Shown here piece after piece: positions 47,214-60,021 of a DNA stretch of 64,000 nucleotides. Position 1 is the first letter of the stretch, and every line of letters begins with the position of its first letter. This stretch comes from Pseudomonas haemolytica (GTDB lineage: Bacteria; Pseudomonadota; Gammaproteobacteria; Pseudomonadales; Pseudomonadaceae), in NCBI RefSeq assembly GCF_009659625.1, contig NZ_VOIW01000003.1, positions 62,001-126,000 of the forward strand. The letters are read 5' to 3'. Made by a program: the position numbers and the translations under genes. Below the pieces are notes generated by a model, which was not told where the DNA came from, made no database searches, and saw only the letters and a program-made list of their open reading frames with translations.

Positions 47214-49493
47214 TCATTCGTCCAACTGCGGCACTAGCAAGATGAATGTCGAGCCCTTGCCCAGCTCACTTTCACAAACGATGCGCCCGCCATGCCGTTC
47301 AACCACGGCTTTAACCATAGTCAGCCCAAGCCCAAGACCGTCACTGCCCTGGGCGGAATCGAAGCGCCGGTATTGGCTGAACAACTCCGGCAAATCCTTG
47401 GCTGCAATGCCCGGCCCCTGGTCGCTGATACGGCATTCCAACCAACCTTGCGCGCTGGCATGCCTCAGCCTGACGGTGGTACCGGAAGAAGAGTATTTGA
47501 TCGCGTTTTCCAGCACATTGAACAATGCCCGGGTGAGCAATGACTGATCGGCGTAAACCATGGCCTCGTCGGCCTCATCCAGATCGTGGACCAGGTGGAT
47601 GCCCTTGAGTTGCGCAATCACTGCCACTTGATCAAAGGCGTCCATCACCAACATGGCGAACAGGGTCGGTTGGAACTGGTAGCCGTCTGCCTCGGCCTTG
47701 GCCAACTGCACAAAAGATTCGGTAAGGCTTAAGGCCCGTCGAACCTGCTGTTCGATTTGAGCAAAGACTGGCGACTCACTGTTATGCACATCCAGCAAAG
47801 CAAGGATCGCCGAGTGCGGTGCACGCAGGTCGTGGGAAAGGAAACGCAACATGGTCTCACGGTGCTGCTGGGCTTCGCGCTCCTTGCTCAGGTCAGTCAG
47901 GCTCAACAGCCAGCCGAGGGCAAAATCACCTTCGGCCGGAAGCAAAGGTGCAAGCTCCATGCGCAAACTGCGTTGGTGGATGTCGCGGAACTCGACCAGC
48001 TCCAGTGCCGACAGGGCAGGGCGTACGCCGTTATGCAGCGGGGGATAACCCAAATCGGCGAGTTGTTCGACGAGGTTTTCGCTGACCAGATCATTGCCGA
48101 ATACTTCACGGGCCACGCGGTTGGCCAACAGAATACTGCCCTGGGGGTCGGTAATCAGCGTCGCGACGGGCAGGCACTCCAATCCATCGGCCATAAAGCG
48201 CCGTGTATCCCGCGTGCGGCTCACTGCTTGCTCAAGGGCAAAGATCCGCCCTTGCAGTACGTCACCTTTACTGGCGGGTGCACGACGACGCTCAGGCAGC
48301 ACCTTGGGCTCGTTATCCAGGCGGGCCAGCTCCCAGCCGAAGTAGGCAAGGATCACGCTCAAGCGTCGCCAGTTCCAGATCAGATAGCTGAGCAGCAGAC
48401 CAATCATGCACGCCGCGGGCGACCACCAGTGGCCCAGGCGCAACAGCGCCCATGACCCCACCAACGCCGTGACCATGCCCGCCAATGTCATCCACAGGGC
48501 GTAGCGTGGGCGATATAACAGAAGGCCCAGCAGCAACGTTACCAATGACGTTGCCAACAGCGCTGCCAGCCAACCGGGCAGGTCGACAATGCTGCGATCC
48601 TGCAGTAAGCCGTTGAGCACATCCGCCTGGATCTCCACACCCGCTGTCGTGCCAACGGTGGAGGAGAGTGGTGTAACGAAACGATCAGCCATTCCATAGG
48701 CGGTAGCGCCTATTAGAATCAGCCGGCCACGCAGCAACTCGGGAGGCACCTCACCGTGTAGTAGGCTGACGTAGGACACGCTGGGAAAGTGGTCAGCCGT
48801 GGAGGTGAAAGGTACACGAATCTCATGTTCCTGGTGCCACCGTTCGCTGCTGGGCGCTTGCGTCAGCCCAGGCATGATCCGCGCCTGCCCATTCAATGTG
48901 AATGCCAGCCATGCCAATTGCGGGAGCGTCCTGCCGGGAGGACCTTCACGCAGATACATGCTGCGTACGACACCGTCTTTATCTGCTTCGACGTTGATAT
49001 GCCCGACGCCTTTGGCGCACTTGAGCAGTGGTGACAACGGCTCTTCTGGGGGGCTAGGGCTCACACTGCTGTCACCGATGACAGGCAGCAATACATTGCC
49101 GGCCTTGCATACGGCATCGGCCAATCGCTGGTCATCGGCATCACTGCCGGGCTCACTGAAGATTACATCAAACAAAATGCCCGCCGGCTGGGCGCTGCTC
49201 AGGCGTTCAATCAGGTCGGCATGCACGCTACGCGGCCAGGGCCATGGGCCGAGTAATTCCAGGCTGGGGGCATCAATGGTCACCAGCAAAATTCGTGGAT
49301 CTACCGGCAAAGGTGTCAGCCGGCGCAAGCTATCGTAGAGCGGGTTATTGAGGGCCAGTCCTGAGCTCAAGGATAAGTAAACAGTAAAGGGCAGCAATAC
49401 CAAGCCGATCAGCAGCCATTCGCGCACCAAACCATGAAACAGAAGCTGTGCCTGGGTAGGTTGGCGTTTCTCGGCCTTGCTCCATAGTTTCAC
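47214..49493 (-). CDS. CHASE2-domain sensor histidine kinase
   Basis: A 759-residue membrane kinase. Layout: transmembrane helix about 26-48; periplasmic CHASE2 sensor about 50-300 (for example AGILFDVIFSEPGSDADDQRL, GRLILIGATAYGMADRFVTP); three transmembrane helices about 306-375; a PAS-like region about 430-535 (LITDPQGSILLANRVAREVF); phospho-acceptor His554 in LSHDLRAPHSAIL; ATPase domain with NVLENAIKYSSSG, DQGPGI and GLGLGLTMVKAV. The signal sensed by CHASE2 is unknown. It is divergent from an OmpR-type regulator across 354 nt, the probable partner. I do not recall this pair between hdtS and gyrB in PAO1. Confidence 0.92.
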   Translation of the reverse strand: MKLWSKAEKRQPTQAQLLFHGLVREWLLIGLVLLPFTVYLSLSSGLALNNPLYDSLRRLTPLPVDPRILLVTIDAPSLELLGPWPWPRSVHADLIERLSSAQPAGILFDVIFSEPGSDADDQRLADAVCKAGNVLLPVIGDSSVSPSPPEEPLSPLLKCAKGVGHINVEADKDGVVRSMYLREGPPGRTLPQLAWLAFTLNGQARIMPGLTQAPSSERWHQEHEIRVPFTSTADHFPSVSYVSLLHGEVPPELLRGRLILIGATAYGMADRFVTPLSSTVGTTAGVEIQADVLNGLLQDRSIVDLPGWLAALLATSLVTLLLGLLLYRPRYALWMTLAGMVTALVGSWALLRLGHWWSPAACMIGLLLSYLIWNWRRLSVILAYFGWELARLDNEPKVLPERRRAPASKGDVLQGRIFALEQAVSRTRDTRRFMADGLECLPVATLITDPQGSILLANRVAREVFGNDLVSENLVEQLADLGYPPLHNGVRPALSALELVEFRDIHQRSLRMELAPLLPAEGDFALGWLLSLTDLSKEREAQQHRETMLRFLSHDLRAPHSAILALLDVHNSESPVFAQIEQQVRRALSLTESFVQLAKAEADGYQFQPTLFAMLVMDAFDQVAVIAQLKGIHLVHDLDEADEAMVYADQSLLTRALFNVLENAIKYSSSGTTVRLRHASAQGWLECRISDQGPGIAAKDLPELFSQYRRFDSAQGSDGLGLGLTMVKAVVERHGGRIVCESELGKGSTFILLVPQLDE

Positions 49494-49847
49494 AGGACTA
49501 GTTCCCTCTCCAGATGGTTACGATGAAGCGCATGCGATGTTCTGAAACCAGTGAAGCTTATTTCGGTCTCATTGGAGGACTTTGTGCAGGACAGCGTAAT
49601 AATCCATACCGCACATAAGAGTATGGGCATCACGTACCGGCGAGGCTATTGGCAGCGAACCTTTTCCTTATAGACGGGAGTCGGTATCTTTCCCTGAGGA
49701 AGAAAGGCTCTTGAAGTTGATATCAGCGTATCGAGAGAACCAGGGATCTTAGAATCCGTCCATAATTATTCAGATTCAGAGACCGGCCTTTGCGCAGCAT
49801 GTGCCTCCCATTGAAGCTGTCGTATTTTTTGTAGGAAGGACCCACCC
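49494..49847. other. 354-bp intergenic region between kinase and regulator genes
   Basis: No gene or RNA is recognised here. It must contain both divergent promoters. The regulator has a good ribosome binding site (AGGAAGGA before 49848). A 31-codon open frame from 49523 has no supporting features. I saw no clear direct or inverted repeat for the regulator, only small hairpins such as TTCCCTGAGGAA near 49688-49705. Confidence 0.5.
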
Positions 49848-50570
49848 ATGCGAGTCGCAATACTGGATGACGAACCCGCCGAATTGCGACGGGTGGAACA
49901 GACACTGCGACAAATTCCCAGCCCTGCGGAGCAGCCATGGTCCCTGCATTTCTTCGAACGCGGTGAAGACCTGCTGCGCCAGTTGCGTCGGGAAACCTTT
50001 GACCTACTGATACTTGACTGGCAACTGCCGGATATCTCGGGCATTGCATTATTGCGCTGGACCCGCGAGCACATGGAATCGCCCCCTGCCGTGATCATGC
50101 TCACCAGTCGCGATGCCGAGAGCGATATCGTCACAGCGTTGAACAGCGGGGCGGATGATTACGTCAGCAAGCCCTTTCGACCCAACGAACTCAAAGCCCG
50201 AGTCAGCGCTGTTTTGCGTCGCCACGGCCTGCAGAAGTCGGCTACCCAGGAAGTGCAGAGCTTCAATGATCTGACCTTCGACGACGCTGAACTGACCGTC
50301 ACCCGCGCAGGCAAACCCATCAACCTGACGGAACGGGAATACCGTCTGGCCAGTTGCCTGTTCGCCAACTTGGCCCGACCGCTGTCTCGCGAGTATCTGT
50401 ATGAGCGGTTCTGGAGCCACGAGGAAATGGTTTCGTCACGACCTTTGGATACGCACATCTACCGTCTGCGCAACAAACTTGGGCTGACGGCGGACCGCGG
50501 TTGGCAACTGTTGACGATCTATGGGTACGGGTATCGGTTAGAGAGCGTGGCGACTGCCACAGAGAGTTAA
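49848..50570 (+). CDS. OmpR-family response regulator
   Basis: A 240-residue two-component regulator. The receiver domain (1-120) has the acidic pair Asp7-Asp8, phospho-acceptor Asp57 in LLILDWQLPD, and Lys108 in YVSKPF. The C-terminal winged helix (about 140-235) includes INLTEREYRLASCLF and RPLDTHIYRLRNKLGL. It is divergent from the CHASE2 kinase, its likely partner. A parS-like site and a terminator lie right after its stop codon. Confidence 0.93.
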   Translation: MRVAILDDEPAELRRVEQTLRQIPSPAEQPWSLHFFERGEDLLRQLRRETFDLLILDWQLPDISGIALLRWTREHMESPPAVIMLTSRDAESDIVTALNSGADDYVSKPFRPNELKARVSAVLRRHGLQKSATQEVQSFNDLTFDDAELTVTRAGKPINLTEREYRLASCLFANLARPLSREYLYERFWSHEEMVSSRPLDTHIYRLRNKLGLTADRGWQLLTIYGYGYRLESVATATES

Positions 50571-50579
50571 AACCGTTGA

Positions 50580-50595
50580 TGTTCCACGTGGAGCA
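50580..50595. promoter_or_regulatory. parS-like ParB binding site (one mismatch)
   Basis: TGTTCCACGTGGAGCA differs at one base from the Pseudomonas parS palindrome TGTTCCACGTGGAACA. It lies between the response regulator gene and the terminator facing gyrB. Confidence 0.75.
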
Positions 50596-50623
50596 TTTTA
50601 AAAGGCTCAACCAGCAGCCAATA

Positions 50624-50655
50624 AAAAAGGCCAACGCTAGCGTTGGCCTTTTTGT
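50624..50655. terminator. Bidirectional rho-independent terminator after gyrB
   Basis: AAAAAGGCCAACGC (50624-50637, approximately) and GCGTTGGCCTTTTT form a perfect palindrome centred on CTAG. It lies between the converging response regulator and gyrB genes. Confidence 0.92.
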
Positions 50656-50672
50656 TTTAGCAGTGAGCCTGT

Positions 50673-54198
<3,526 letters not shown>

Positions 54199-54218
54199 CT
54201 AGCTTCTGCTGAGCATGA

Positions 54219-55322
54219 TTACAGGCGCATCGGCATGACAACATACGCCGAGTCGTCGTTGTCAGATTCTTGCACCAGGGCGCTGCTGTTGGAATCCGAC
54301 AGGATCAGGCGAACCTGTTCGGTCGTCATGACACCCAGCACGTCCAACAAGTAGCTCACGTTGAAGCCGATCTCTAGCGAACCGCCGTTGTAGTCGACGC
54401 CCACTTCTTCTTCCGCCTCTTCCTGTTCCGGGTTGTTGGCCTGGATTTTCAGTTGGCCGTTGGCCAGTTGCAGGCGAATGCCACGGTACTTTTCGTTCGA
54501 CAGAATCGCAGTACGGCTGAACGCTTCACGCAGCGCCTGACGATCACCAATCACCAGCTTATCGCCACCTTTAGGCAACACGCGCTCGTAATCCGGGAAC
54601 TTGCCGTCAACCAGTTTGGAAGTGAAGGTGAACTCACCCGTGGTTGCGCGGATGTGGTGCTGACCTAGAACAATACTGACGTTGCCATCCGGTTCGGTGA
54701 GCAGACGTGCCAGCTCGAGGATACCTTTGCGCGGCACAATCACCTGATGACGATCCGGCTGACCAATATCGGCACGCATCGAGCACATCGCCAGGCGGTG
54801 GCCGTCAGTGGCCACGGCACGGATGATGCCTTCCGACACTTCCAGTAGCATGCCGTTGAGGTAGTAGCGTACGTCCTGCTGGGCCATGGCGAAGCTGGTA
54901 CGCTCGATCAAGCGACGCAGTTTGCTTTGCTCCAGGCTGCAGGTCAGCGAACCCGGCCCTTCTTCCACGGTAGGGAAATCATTGGCCGGTAAAGTGGACA
55001 ACGTGAACCGGCTGCGACCGGCCTTAACCACCAACTTCGCCTCATCAACCTTGATGTCGATCAGCGCGTCGTTCGGAAGGCTCTTGCAGATGTCCATCAG
55101 CTTGCGCGCTGGCACAGTGATCTCGCCTGGTTCGGCGGGCTCTTCGAGTTGGACGCGACCAACCAGTTCGACTTCCAGGTCGGTACCCGTCAGAGACAAT
55201 TGCTGGCCTTCGACTACCAGCAATACGTTAGAGAGCACCGGCAAGGTCTGTCGGCGCTCGACGACGCCTGCGACCAGTTGCAGGGGTTTCAACAGGGCTT
55301 CGCGTTGAATGGTGAAATGCAT
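54219..55322 (-). CDS. dnaN: DNA polymerase III beta clamp
   Basis: A 367-residue sliding clamp made of three similar domains. It begins MHFTIQREALLKPLQLVAGVVERRQ and ends SDNDDSAYVVMPMRL, the usual C-terminal MPMRL that binds clamp partners. It is the second gene of the origin operon, 38 nt after dnaA and 20 nt before recF. Confidence 0.98.
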   Translation of the reverse strand: MHFTIQREALLKPLQLVAGVVERRQTLPVLSNVLLVVEGQQLSLTGTDLEVELVGRVQLEEPAEPGEITVPARKLMDICKSLPNDALIDIKVDEAKLVVKAGRSRFTLSTLPANDFPTVEEGPGSLTCSLEQSKLRRLIERTSFAMAQQDVRYYLNGMLLEVSEGIIRAVATDGHRLAMCSMRADIGQPDRHQVIVPRKGILELARLLTEPDGNVSIVLGQHHIRATTGEFTFTSKLVDGKFPDYERVLPKGGDKLVIGDRQALREAFSRTAILSNEKYRGIRLQLANGQLKIQANNPEQEEAEEEVGVDYNGGSLEIGFNVSYLLDVLGVMTTEQVRLILSDSNSSALVQESDNDDSAYVVMPMRL

Positions 55323-55360
55323 GGTCTAGTCCCTTGCCTTAATAAGCTGCGCTGGTGTCA

Positions 55361-56878
55361 TCAAGTTGTCAGTGTACGCAGCAGGTTCTTGTAGTCCTCG
55401 CGAATATCCGCGTCGGATTCCTTAAGTTCGTTGATCTTGCGGCATGCGTGCAAGACCGTGGTGTGGTCGCGCCCGCCAAACACATCACCGATTTCCGGCA
55501 AGCTGTGGTTGGTCAACTCCTTGGAGAGGGCCATGGCCACCTGACGGGGACGCGCGACCGAGCGCGAACGGCGCTTGGACAGCAGGTCGGAAATCTTGAT
55601 CTTGTAGTACTCGGCCACGGTGCGCTGGATGTTATCCACACTTACCAGTTTGTCCTGCAGAGCCAACAAGTCTTTGAGGGATTCGCGAATCAGCTCGATG
55701 GTGATATCGCGGCCCATGAAGTGCGAGTGAGCGATGACCCGCTTGAGTGCGCCTTCCAGCTCGCGCACGTTGGAGCGAATGCGTTGGGCGATGAAGAACG
55801 CCGCGTCATGGGGCAGGTCGACTTTCGCCTGGTCGGCCTTTTTCATCAGGATCGCGACGCGGGTTTCCAGTTCCGGCGGTTCTACCGCCACGGTCAAGCC
55901 CCAGCCAAAGCGCGATTTCAAGCGTTCTTCCAGGCCCTCGATTTCCTTCGGGTAACGGTCACTGGTCAAGATGACCTGCTGGCCGCCTTCGAGCAGGGCG
56001 TTAAAGGTGTGGAAGAACTCCTCCTGGGAACGTTCCTTGCGAGCGAAGAATTGAATGTCATCGATCAGCAAAGCGTCAACGGAGCGGTAGAAACGCTTGA
56101 ATTCGTTGATTGCATTGAGCTGCAGGGCCTTGACCATGTCAGCCACGAAGCGCTCCGAGTGCAGGTACACAACCTTGGCATTCGGATTCTTCTTTAATAG
56201 ATGGTTACCCACAGCGTGCATCAAGTGCGTCTTACCCAAGCCAACGCCACCATAAAGGAAGAGTGGGTTGTAACCATGCTTGGGATTATCGGCAACTTGC
56301 CAGGCAGCCGCTCGAGCCAGCTGGTTTGACTTACCTTCGACGAAGTTTTCAAAGGTAAAGGTGCGGTTCAGGTAGCTGGTGTGCTTGAGCGCACCCTCAA
56401 CCTGCACGGTGCGCTGTTCAGCGCGGATCGGTGCTTGCTGGGAGCTGGCGCCCGCCATCGGGTCGAAGCTGTCACGGGACGGCTCTTCATTCGCTGGCGC
56501 ATTTTTTTGCGCAGAGGATTTGGACTGCATCGCGGTAGGAGCGGCGGAAGCGGCAACCGGTGCCGATGCGGCCTGGGCTTGCGATGCTGCAGCTGCCAAA
56601 GGCGCATTCGGCGCAGCACGCGGTGCCGAGCTACGTTTGCTGCCTATTAATAAGGAGAGCACGGGCGCGAGGCCATTACCGTGTTCGTCGAGCAATTCGA
56701 GAACGCGGCTCAGGTACTTCTCGTTGACCCAGTCGAGAACAAAACGATTGGGTGCGTAGACACGCAACTCGTCGCCTTCGGCTTCGACCTGTAGCGGACG
56801 GATCCAGGTGTTGAATTGCTGGGCAGGCAGCTCATCGCGCAAAAGCTCCACGCACTGCTGCCAAAGTTCCACTGACAC
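55361..56878 (-). CDS. dnaA: Chromosomal replication initiator DnaA
   Basis: A 505-residue initiator. Domain I is at the N terminus ([20 protein letters not shown]), domain II is an Ala/Ser/Pro-rich linker (about 80-165), domain III is AAA+ with Walker [16 protein letters not shown] and Walker B LLIDDIQF, and domain IV holds the DNA-binding [12 protein letters not shown]. It starts with GTG at 56878. A perfect DnaA box lies within the gene at 55632-55640. oriC is immediately upstream. Confidence 0.98.
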   Translation of the reverse strand: MSVELWQQCVELLRDELPAQQFNTWIRPLQVEAEGDELRVYAPNRFVLDWVNEKYLSRVLELLDEHGNGLAPVLSLLIGSKRSSAPRAAPNAPLAAAASQAQAASAPVAASAAPTAMQSKSSAQKNAPANEEPSRDSFDPMAGASSQQAPIRAEQRTVQVEGALKHTSYLNRTFTFENFVEGKSNQLARAAAWQVADNPKHGYNPLFLYGGVGLGKTHLMHAVGNHLLKKNPNAKVVYLHSERFVADMVKALQLNAINEFKRFYRSVDALLIDDIQFFARKERSQEEFFHTFNALLEGGQQVILTSDRYPKEIEGLEERLKSRFGWGLTVAVEPPELETRVAILMKKADQAKVDLPHDAAFFIAQRIRSNVRELEGALKRVIAHSHFMGRDITIELIRESLKDLLALQDKLVSVDNIQRTVAEYYKIKISDLLSKRRSRSVARPRQVAMALSKELTNHSLPEIGDVFGGRDHTTVLHACRKINELKESDADIREDYKNLLRTLTT

Positions 56879-56939
56879 GGATATCCCCTAAGTTGAAAGC
56901 CGGTGAGGCAAAAACAGCCGCCATTGTAGCGGCCAGCCG

Positions 56940-57300
56940 CCCACTTATCCACATGTAGGTTGCTCACAGGGCAGCCAAAATCAATGCCTTAACCGCGAAA
57001 AAGGCGACCAGTGGTCTGTGCATAAGGTCTGTGGATAAGCGCCCTTAAGCTCGTTGTACAAGTGGGGTCGAAAGTCTGTGGGTAACTGGCCTGTGGATAA
57101 CAACCCATTCCACACACAGCTTATCCGATAGCGCAGCACAGGCAGAGCACCGCTTCTCCCCCGTGTTGTCATTCTTTGTACATCACGTAGAACAAGGGAT
57201 AGAGGTAGTTATCCACAGATGATCGCGCCCCTAGCTTTTATAAGCTTTACAGAAAAGCTTTAAATAACTTCCTTCTTTATTTTTATATCTATGGGGTCGC
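56940..57300. other. oriC: Replication origin oriC (DnaA-box cluster and AT-rich unwinding region)
   Basis: Between dnaA and rpmH lie four perfect DnaA boxes TTATCCACA (56945-56953 plus, 57030-57038 minus, 57092-57100 minus, 57209-57217 plus) and two variants on the minus strand, TTATGCACA (57017-57025) and TTACCCACA (57077-57085). They are followed by an AT-rich block, about 57225-57295 (CTTTTATAAGCTTTACAG and TTCTTTATTTTTATATC), suitable for strand opening. Position and composition match the characterised origins of P. aeruginosa and P. putida. The whole 56879-57463 stretch is noncoding and otherwise holds the dnaA and rpmH promoters. Confidence 0.93.
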
Positions 57301-57373
57301 TGATGAAAGCTGGATGCCTCGTAGGACCAGATAACCGCCTGGAGATCTAATTAAAGGAAAAGCTGGTTGGAAA

Positions 57374-57402
57374 TTGACCTAGAGGCTTGCTTTCTCTAGA
57401 AT
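57374..57402 (+). promoter_or_regulatory. Sigma-70 promoter of rpmH-rnpA-yidD-yidC
   Basis: TTGACC (57374-57379) and TAGAAT (57397-57402) are separated by 17 bp, close to the consensus. It lies 62 nt upstream of the rpmH start codon. Confidence 0.8.
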
Positions 57403-57463
57403 CGCCGGTCTCTTAAAACGGGGGCCATTCCGGCCCGTTGTGGACGAACCAGGTAACAACGCC

Positions 57464-57598
57464 ATGAAACGTACTTTCCAACCAAGCACCATCAAACGCG
57501 CCCGTACTCACGGCTTCCGTGCTCGCATGGCTACCAAGAACGGCCGTGCTGTCCTGTCGCGTCGCCGCGCCAAAGGTCGTGCGCGTCTGGCAGTTTGA
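57464..57598 (+). CDS. rpmH: 50S ribosomal protein L34
   Basis: A 44-residue, strongly basic ribosomal protein; it starts [17 protein letters not shown] and ends GRARLAV. Length and sequence are those of bacterial L34. It is the first gene after oriC and is followed within 14 nt by rnpA, the conserved order. Preceded by an AGGTAAC-type ribosome binding site. Confidence 0.97.
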   Translation: MKRTFQPSTIKRARTHGFRARMATKNGRAVLSRRRAKGRARLAV

Positions 57599-57611
57599 TA
57601 ATCCGGTACTG

Positions 57612-58019
57612 GTGGTGAGTCAGGACTTCAGTCGGGAAAAGCGTCTGCTAACTCCCCGGCATTTCAAGGCAGTCTTTGACTCCCCCACCGGCAAGGTTCC
57701 GGGGAAAAATCTCCTGCTCCTTGCGCGTAACAACGATCTTGATCACCCCCGTCTCGGGTTGGTGATCGGCAAGAAGAGCGTAAAGCTCTCCGTTGAGCGC
57801 AATCGCCTCAAGCGTCTGATGCGCGAATCGTTTCGCCTCCACCAGGACACTCTGGTTGGTTGGGATATTGTTATCGTCGCGCGCAAAGGCTTGGGTGATG
57901 TAGAAAACCCCGAATTGATTCAGCATTTCGGCAAGCTCTGGAAACGTTTGGCGCGTACCCACAAGCCAGCACCAGCAGTCAGCACCGAAACTGTAGGGGT
58001 AGACAGCCTTGATGCGTAA
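57612..58019 (+). CDS. rnpA: Ribonuclease P protein component
   Basis: A 135-residue basic protein that, with RnpB RNA, trims tRNA 5' ends. The RNA-binding signature [11 protein letters not shown] is present, as is [17 protein letters not shown] at the N terminus. I take the first of two adjacent GTG codons (57612) as start, giving [11 protein letters not shown]; no strong ribosome binding site precedes it, which fits coupling to rpmH. The frame is open upstream through rpmH but that is a shadow. It overlaps yidD by 8 nt. Confidence 0.95.
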   Translation: MVSQDFSREKRLLTPRHFKAVFDSPTGKVPGKNLLLLARNNDLDHPRLGLVIGKKSVKLSVERNRLKRLMRESFRLHQDTLVGWDIVIVARKGLGDVENPELIQHFGKLWKRLARTHKPAPAVSTETVGVDSLDA

Positions 58020-58257
58020 ACTGGCAATCGTTCCGATCCAGTTTTATCGCTATGCCATTAGTCCCCTGATGGCAAACCACTGTCGTTTCTACCCCAGTTG
58101 TTCCTGCTACGCGTTAGAGGCCATAGAAAATCATGGTCTTCTGCGCGGTGGCTGGCTGACCTTTCGTCGTTTAGGTCGCTGTCATCCGTGGAATCCCGGT
58201 GGTTATGACCCGGTTCCACCTATCCCTACCTCCCGTTCTTCTTCGATGGCCGAGTAA
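58012..58257 (+). CDS. yidD: Membrane protein insertion efficiency factor YidD
   Basis: An 81-residue protein that starts inside rnpA (ATG at 58012, rnpA ends at 58019). It shows the conserved YidD core: [24 protein letters not shown] is split across the membrane-associated helix, then [14 protein letters not shown] and [13 protein letters not shown]. It acts with YidC in membrane protein insertion and ends 2 nt before yidC. Confidence 0.95.
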   Translation: MRKLAIVPIQFYRYAISPLMANHCRFYPSCSCYALEAIENHGLLRGGWLTFRRLGRCHPWNPGGYDPVPPIPTSRSSSMAE

Positions 58258-58259
58258 TC

Positions 58260-59942
58260 ATGGATATTAAACGCACGATCCTGATCGTCGCCCTGGCAAT
58301 CGTGTCCTACGTCATGGTTCTTAAGTGGAACCAGGACTACGGCCAGGCTGCCCTGCCGACTCAGAATGTTGCTACCAATCAGGCCGCGCCGGCTATCCCG
58401 GACGCCCCGCTGGGTAATAATGCGTCCGCGAATGCCGATGTTCCCAGCGCGAATGGCGAAACCAGCGCCCCTGTAGAAACGCCAGTGGTCACCAATAAAG
58501 ACCTCATCCACGTGAAAACGGATGTGCTCGACTTGGCTATCGACCCGCAAGGTGGTGATATCGCGCAGTTGAAACTGCCGCTGTATCCACGTCGCCAAGA
58601 CCATCCGGATGTTCCGTTCCAACTGTTCGATAACGGTGGCGAGCGTGTTTATCTGGCGCAAAGTGGCCTGACCGGCACCAATGGTCCGGATGCTCGTGCT
58701 ACCGGTCGTCCGGTTTATTCGACCGAACAGAAGACTTATCAACTGGCTGACGGCCAGAACCAGTTGAACGTCGACCTGAAATTCAGCCTCGACGGCATCA
58801 ACTACATCAAGCGTTTCAGCTTTACCCGTGGTTTGTACGACTTGAAGGTCACTTATCTGATCGACAACGAAAGCGACAAACCCTGGAGTGGCAACCTGTT
58901 TGCCCAGCTCAAGCGTGATGGCAGCTCCGATCCTTCTTCCAGCACCGCCACCGGCACCGCGACTTACCTGGGCGCCGCCCTGTGGACAAGTGGTGAGCCG
59001 TACAAAAAAGTGTCGATGAAAGATATCGACAAGGGTTCGCTGAAAGAAACCGTTCAAGGTGGCTGGGTTGCCTGGTTGCAACACTACTTCGTGACCGCTT
59101 GGATCCCGAACAAGGGTGAAGCCAACCTGGTTCAGACCCGTAAAGACAGCCAAGGCAACTACATCATTGGTTTTACCGGCCCGGCGTTGAGCGTCGCTCC
59201 AGGTGCCAAGGCTGAAACCAGCGCCACTCTGTACGCCGGCCCGAAAAGCCAGGCCGTACTGAAAGAGTTGTCCCCAGGTCTGGAGCTGACTGTGGACTAC
59301 GGCATTCTGTGGTTCATTGCCCAGCCAATCTTCTGGTTGCTGCAACATATCCACAGCATCGTCGGTAACTGGGGCTGGTCGATTATCTTCCTGACCATGC
59401 TGATCAAAGGGATTTTCTTCCCACTGTCGGCAGCCAGCTACAAGTCGATGGCCCGTATGCGTGCCGTGGCACCTAAACTGGCCGCGCTGAAAGAACAACA
59501 TGGTGACGATCGGCAGAAAATGTCGCAGGCCATGATGGAGCTGTACAAGAAAGAGAAGATCAACCCGCTGGGTGGATGCTTGCCGATTCTGGTGCAGATG
59601 CCGGTGTTCCTGTCGCTGTACTGGGTACTCCTGGAAAGCGTGGAAATGCGCCAGGCGCCGTTCATGCTGTGGATAACTGACCTGTCGATCAAAGACCCGT
59701 TCTTTATCCTGCCGATCATCATGGGCGCGACCATGTTTATCCAGCAGCGTCTGAACCCAACACCGCCGGATCCGATGCAGGCCAAGGTAATGAAAATGAT
59801 GCCAATCATCTTCACCTTCTTCTTCCTGTGGTTCCCTGCTGGCTTGGTACTGTACTGGGTGGTCAACAACGTGTTGTCGATCTCTCAACAGTGGTACATC
59901 ACACGTAAAATAGAAGCGGCTACCAAAAAAGCCGAGGCGTAA
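58260..59942 (+). CDS. yidC: Membrane protein insertase YidC
   Basis: A 560-residue inner-membrane insertase. It has an N-terminal transmembrane helix (ILIVALAIVSYVMVL), a large periplasmic beta domain (about 50-340) and five C-terminal helices, with the conserved KGIFFPLSAASYKSMARMR carrying the functional Arg. It is directly downstream of yidD and ends in a terminator. A DnaA box lies in the gene at 59668-59676 and another just after it at 59950. Confidence 0.97.
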   Translation: MDIKRTILIVALAIVSYVMVLKWNQDYGQAALPTQNVATNQAAPAIPDAPLGNNASANADVPSANGETSAPVETPVVTNKDLIHVKTDVLDLAIDPQGGDIAQLKLPLYPRRQDHPDVPFQLFDNGGERVYLAQSGLTGTNGPDARATGRPVYSTEQKTYQLADGQNQLNVDLKFSLDGINYIKRFSFTRGLYDLKVTYLIDNESDKPWSGNLFAQLKRDGSSDPSSSTATGTATYLGAALWTSGEPYKKVSMKDIDKGSLKETVQGGWVAWLQHYFVTAWIPNKGEANLVQTRKDSQGNYIIGFTGPALSVAPGAKAETSATLYAGPKSQAVLKELSPGLELTVDYGILWFIAQPIFWLLQHIHSIVGNWGWSIIFLTMLIKGIFFPLSAASYKSMARMRAVAPKLAALKEQHGDDRQKMSQAMMELYKKEKINPLGGCLPILVQMPVFLSLYWVLLESVEMRQAPFMLWITDLSIKDPFFILPIIMGATMFIQQRLNPTPPDPMQAKVMKMMPIIFTFFFLWFPAGLVLYWVVNNVLSISQQWYITRKIEAATKKAEA

Positions 59943-59967
59943 TTTACTCTGTGGATAACCACTCAAG

Positions 59968-59990
59968 ACGCCCCCTAGTGGGGCGTTTTG
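59968..59990 (+). terminator. Rho-independent terminator after yidC
   Basis: ACGCCCC (59968-59974), loop CTAGT, GGGGCGT (59980-59986) and TTTT follow the yidC stop codon by 26 nt. Confidence 0.85.
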
Positions 59991-60021
59991 CTTTCCGTCA
60001 CTTTTGTTCTGGAACCTGCTG

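Noticed and set aside
49523-49618. Short open frame of 31 codons in the kinase-regulator intergenic region
   Set aside because: No ribosome binding site, no family features, and length expected by chance.
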